From Hyperoodon ampullatus (taxonomy: Eukaryota > Chordata > Mammalia > Artiodactyla > Ziphiidae), in assembly GCA_949752795.1 (NCBI GenBank), contig CATKHW010000559.1, positions 1 to 64,000 on the forward strand: a stretch of 64,000 bases of DNA. The letters run 5' to 3'. The position numbers were made by a program, and so were the translations under genes. Shown here piece by piece: positions 63,125-64,000 of the stretch. Under the pieces are notes generated by a model, which was not told where the DNA came from, did no database searches, and saw only the letters and a list, made by a program, of their open reading frames with translations. The stretch's first letter is position 1. Each line of letters opens with the position of its first letter.

Positions 63125-63460
63125 TTGCCCTCTACACTAAAACCAGCAAGAATGTCCCACTTTCTTATCTTCAAAGTTCTTCCTCCCCAAGTGACTGATT
63201 CCAGAATACATACCGTTTTCACGTTCTGGGAAGGCCACCTGCAATTACAGAAGAGAAAACACTATGAGGATAAGATCACAGTGATGCTCAGGTCTTTTGT
63301 TCATTTGCTGACAGTAGAAAACCTCATAAGAAACAGTGGTCCAGGGAACCCAGCAAGGGTTATCAGAGCAAACCTACTCAGGCTGAAAGGCAAGAACTTT
63401 GCTGGGAGGATGGAACTTCTAAGTCCATTTAGGTTCGAAATTACAGAATTCTTTGCCTAG
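63125..63460 (+). other. Recurrent 111-residue open frame, U8
   Basis: Same residues as in U5. Confidence 0.2.
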
Positions 63461-64000
63461 AGGAAAAATCGCTGCAGGAGAGAGAGCTCCATACTCTACA
63501 GGCTGTAATGGATGCTGTCAATCGTAATGTCCTGTGGAATCAGGCTCCATGAGTTGGTAATAGACTCTCACTCCACATTCTCCCAACCAAGGGAATTGTA
63601 TGTATCTGGAAGGAATACCCTCAAATATTCATAACTTAATTCTATTGTAAGAGAAATAAAGCAATATTTCTATCTCAGACCAGAAAAAATCCAGCTTACC
63701 TTGGGGATCCACGGAGGCTTTTCTCCTGTCCTATCATGGTGCAGGTCATTCGCCACATCCTCAGGGAGAGCTGGAGGGACACAGAGTAACTGTCAGGACA
63801 CTGGTGCTGCGGCTCAGGAATTACTCAGGGGCTTTCTTCTCGATGAGGACATGGGGTGGTGTGTATGGATGTGGGAGGTTAGTAAGTGTGGGCTGAGCTG
63901 GTGTTGGGCCATCCTCTTTGGGGGATGAAGGAAGGCAAAGGACAAGAGGAAGGAAATGAAAACAGAGCTTTGGCTTTCTAGCTAAGGGGAGCCTAATCAG

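Larger units (their letters stand above)
36863..64000. repeat. Higher-order repeat, copy 2 (about 27.13 kb)
   Basis: Second copy of the long-short-long block. The window ends almost exactly at its right edge, so whether a third copy follows cannot be seen here. Confidence 0.8.
61800..64000. repeat. Tandem unit U8 (partial, cut by the window end)
   Basis: Blocks a, CHR-1 SINE, c and d match U5 at an offset of 27,137 bases with very few differences (poly-A length, and ggtgttggg near 63900 against tgttggg preceded by gctgc in U5). By the pattern seen so far it should continue as a long unit beyond the window. Confidence 0.85.

Noticed and set aside
1..64000. CRISPR array or bacterial defence or mobile system
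   Set aside because: The repeats are kilobase tandem units with mammalian SINEs and LINEs; there is no short regular repeat-spacer pattern and no prokaryotic gene density.
9733..64000. The whole 27 kb repetition as an assembly artefact
   Set aside because: Copies differ by scattered real substitutions, microsatellite alleles and mosaic tracts, so a simple duplicated contig is unlikely, although local errors (43.0-44.3 kb) and copy number cannot be judged from one sequence.

Overview
This is mammalian nuclear DNA, most likely from a cetacean (whale or dolphin). The clearest evidence is the SINEs. Each repeat unit carries a tRNA-derived CHR-type SINE with a B-box-like core (gttcgtgcc) and the 'ggcttccctggtggcacagtgg' type of 5' end, plus a second, 5'-truncated CHR-1-like SINE. 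These families are typical of Cetartiodactyla, and the version with 'gagcggctgggcccatgagcc' is the cetacean type as far as I recall. LINE-1 3' ends, an old hAT-Charlie-like remnant, microsatellites and poly-A tails fit a mammal. There is no operon, CRISPR array, rRNA gene or other prokaryotic feature.

Almost the whole window is one tandem segmental-duplication array. I divide it at a shared start motif (ctttccatgttttaat) into eight units: U1 1-7530 (7.53 kb), U2 7531-18416 (10.89 kb), U3 18417-23776 (5.36 kb), U4 23777-34662 (10.89 kb), U5 34663-45550 (10.89 kb), U6 45551-50910 (5.36 kb), U7 50911-61799 (10.89 kb) and U8 61800-64000 (cut by the window end). U1 has the simple order: block a, CHR-1 SINE, blocks c-d-e-f-g-h, L1-A with a CHR-2 SINE inside it, and a tail. 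Long units (U2, U4, U5, U7) read as a fused dimer of that order: a, SINE, c, d, e, f, g1, LTR-like insertion, L1-B truncated at its 3' end, then f, g2, h, L1-A+SINE, tail. Short units (U3, U6) equal a long unit with about 5.53 kb removed between the CHR-1 SINE and the end of L1-B.

The units form a higher-order repeat of about 27.13 kb (long-short-long). Two nearly identical copies run from about 9.7 kb to 36.9 kb and from about 36.9 kb to the window end. Patches that break this pattern point to gene conversion or unequal exchange.

I find no protein-coding gene that I can name. Several open frames and splice-site-like segments recur in all units (a 111-residue frame, a 75-residue frame, a 262-nt plus-strand exon-like segment, and a minus-strand chain of four short exon-like segments). 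They lie on both strands, change mostly at amino-acid level or break in some copies, and match no family I recognise. They are given as low-confidence candidates. The array could be a duplicated fragment of an old gene, a non-coding transcript locus, or simply a macrosatellite.
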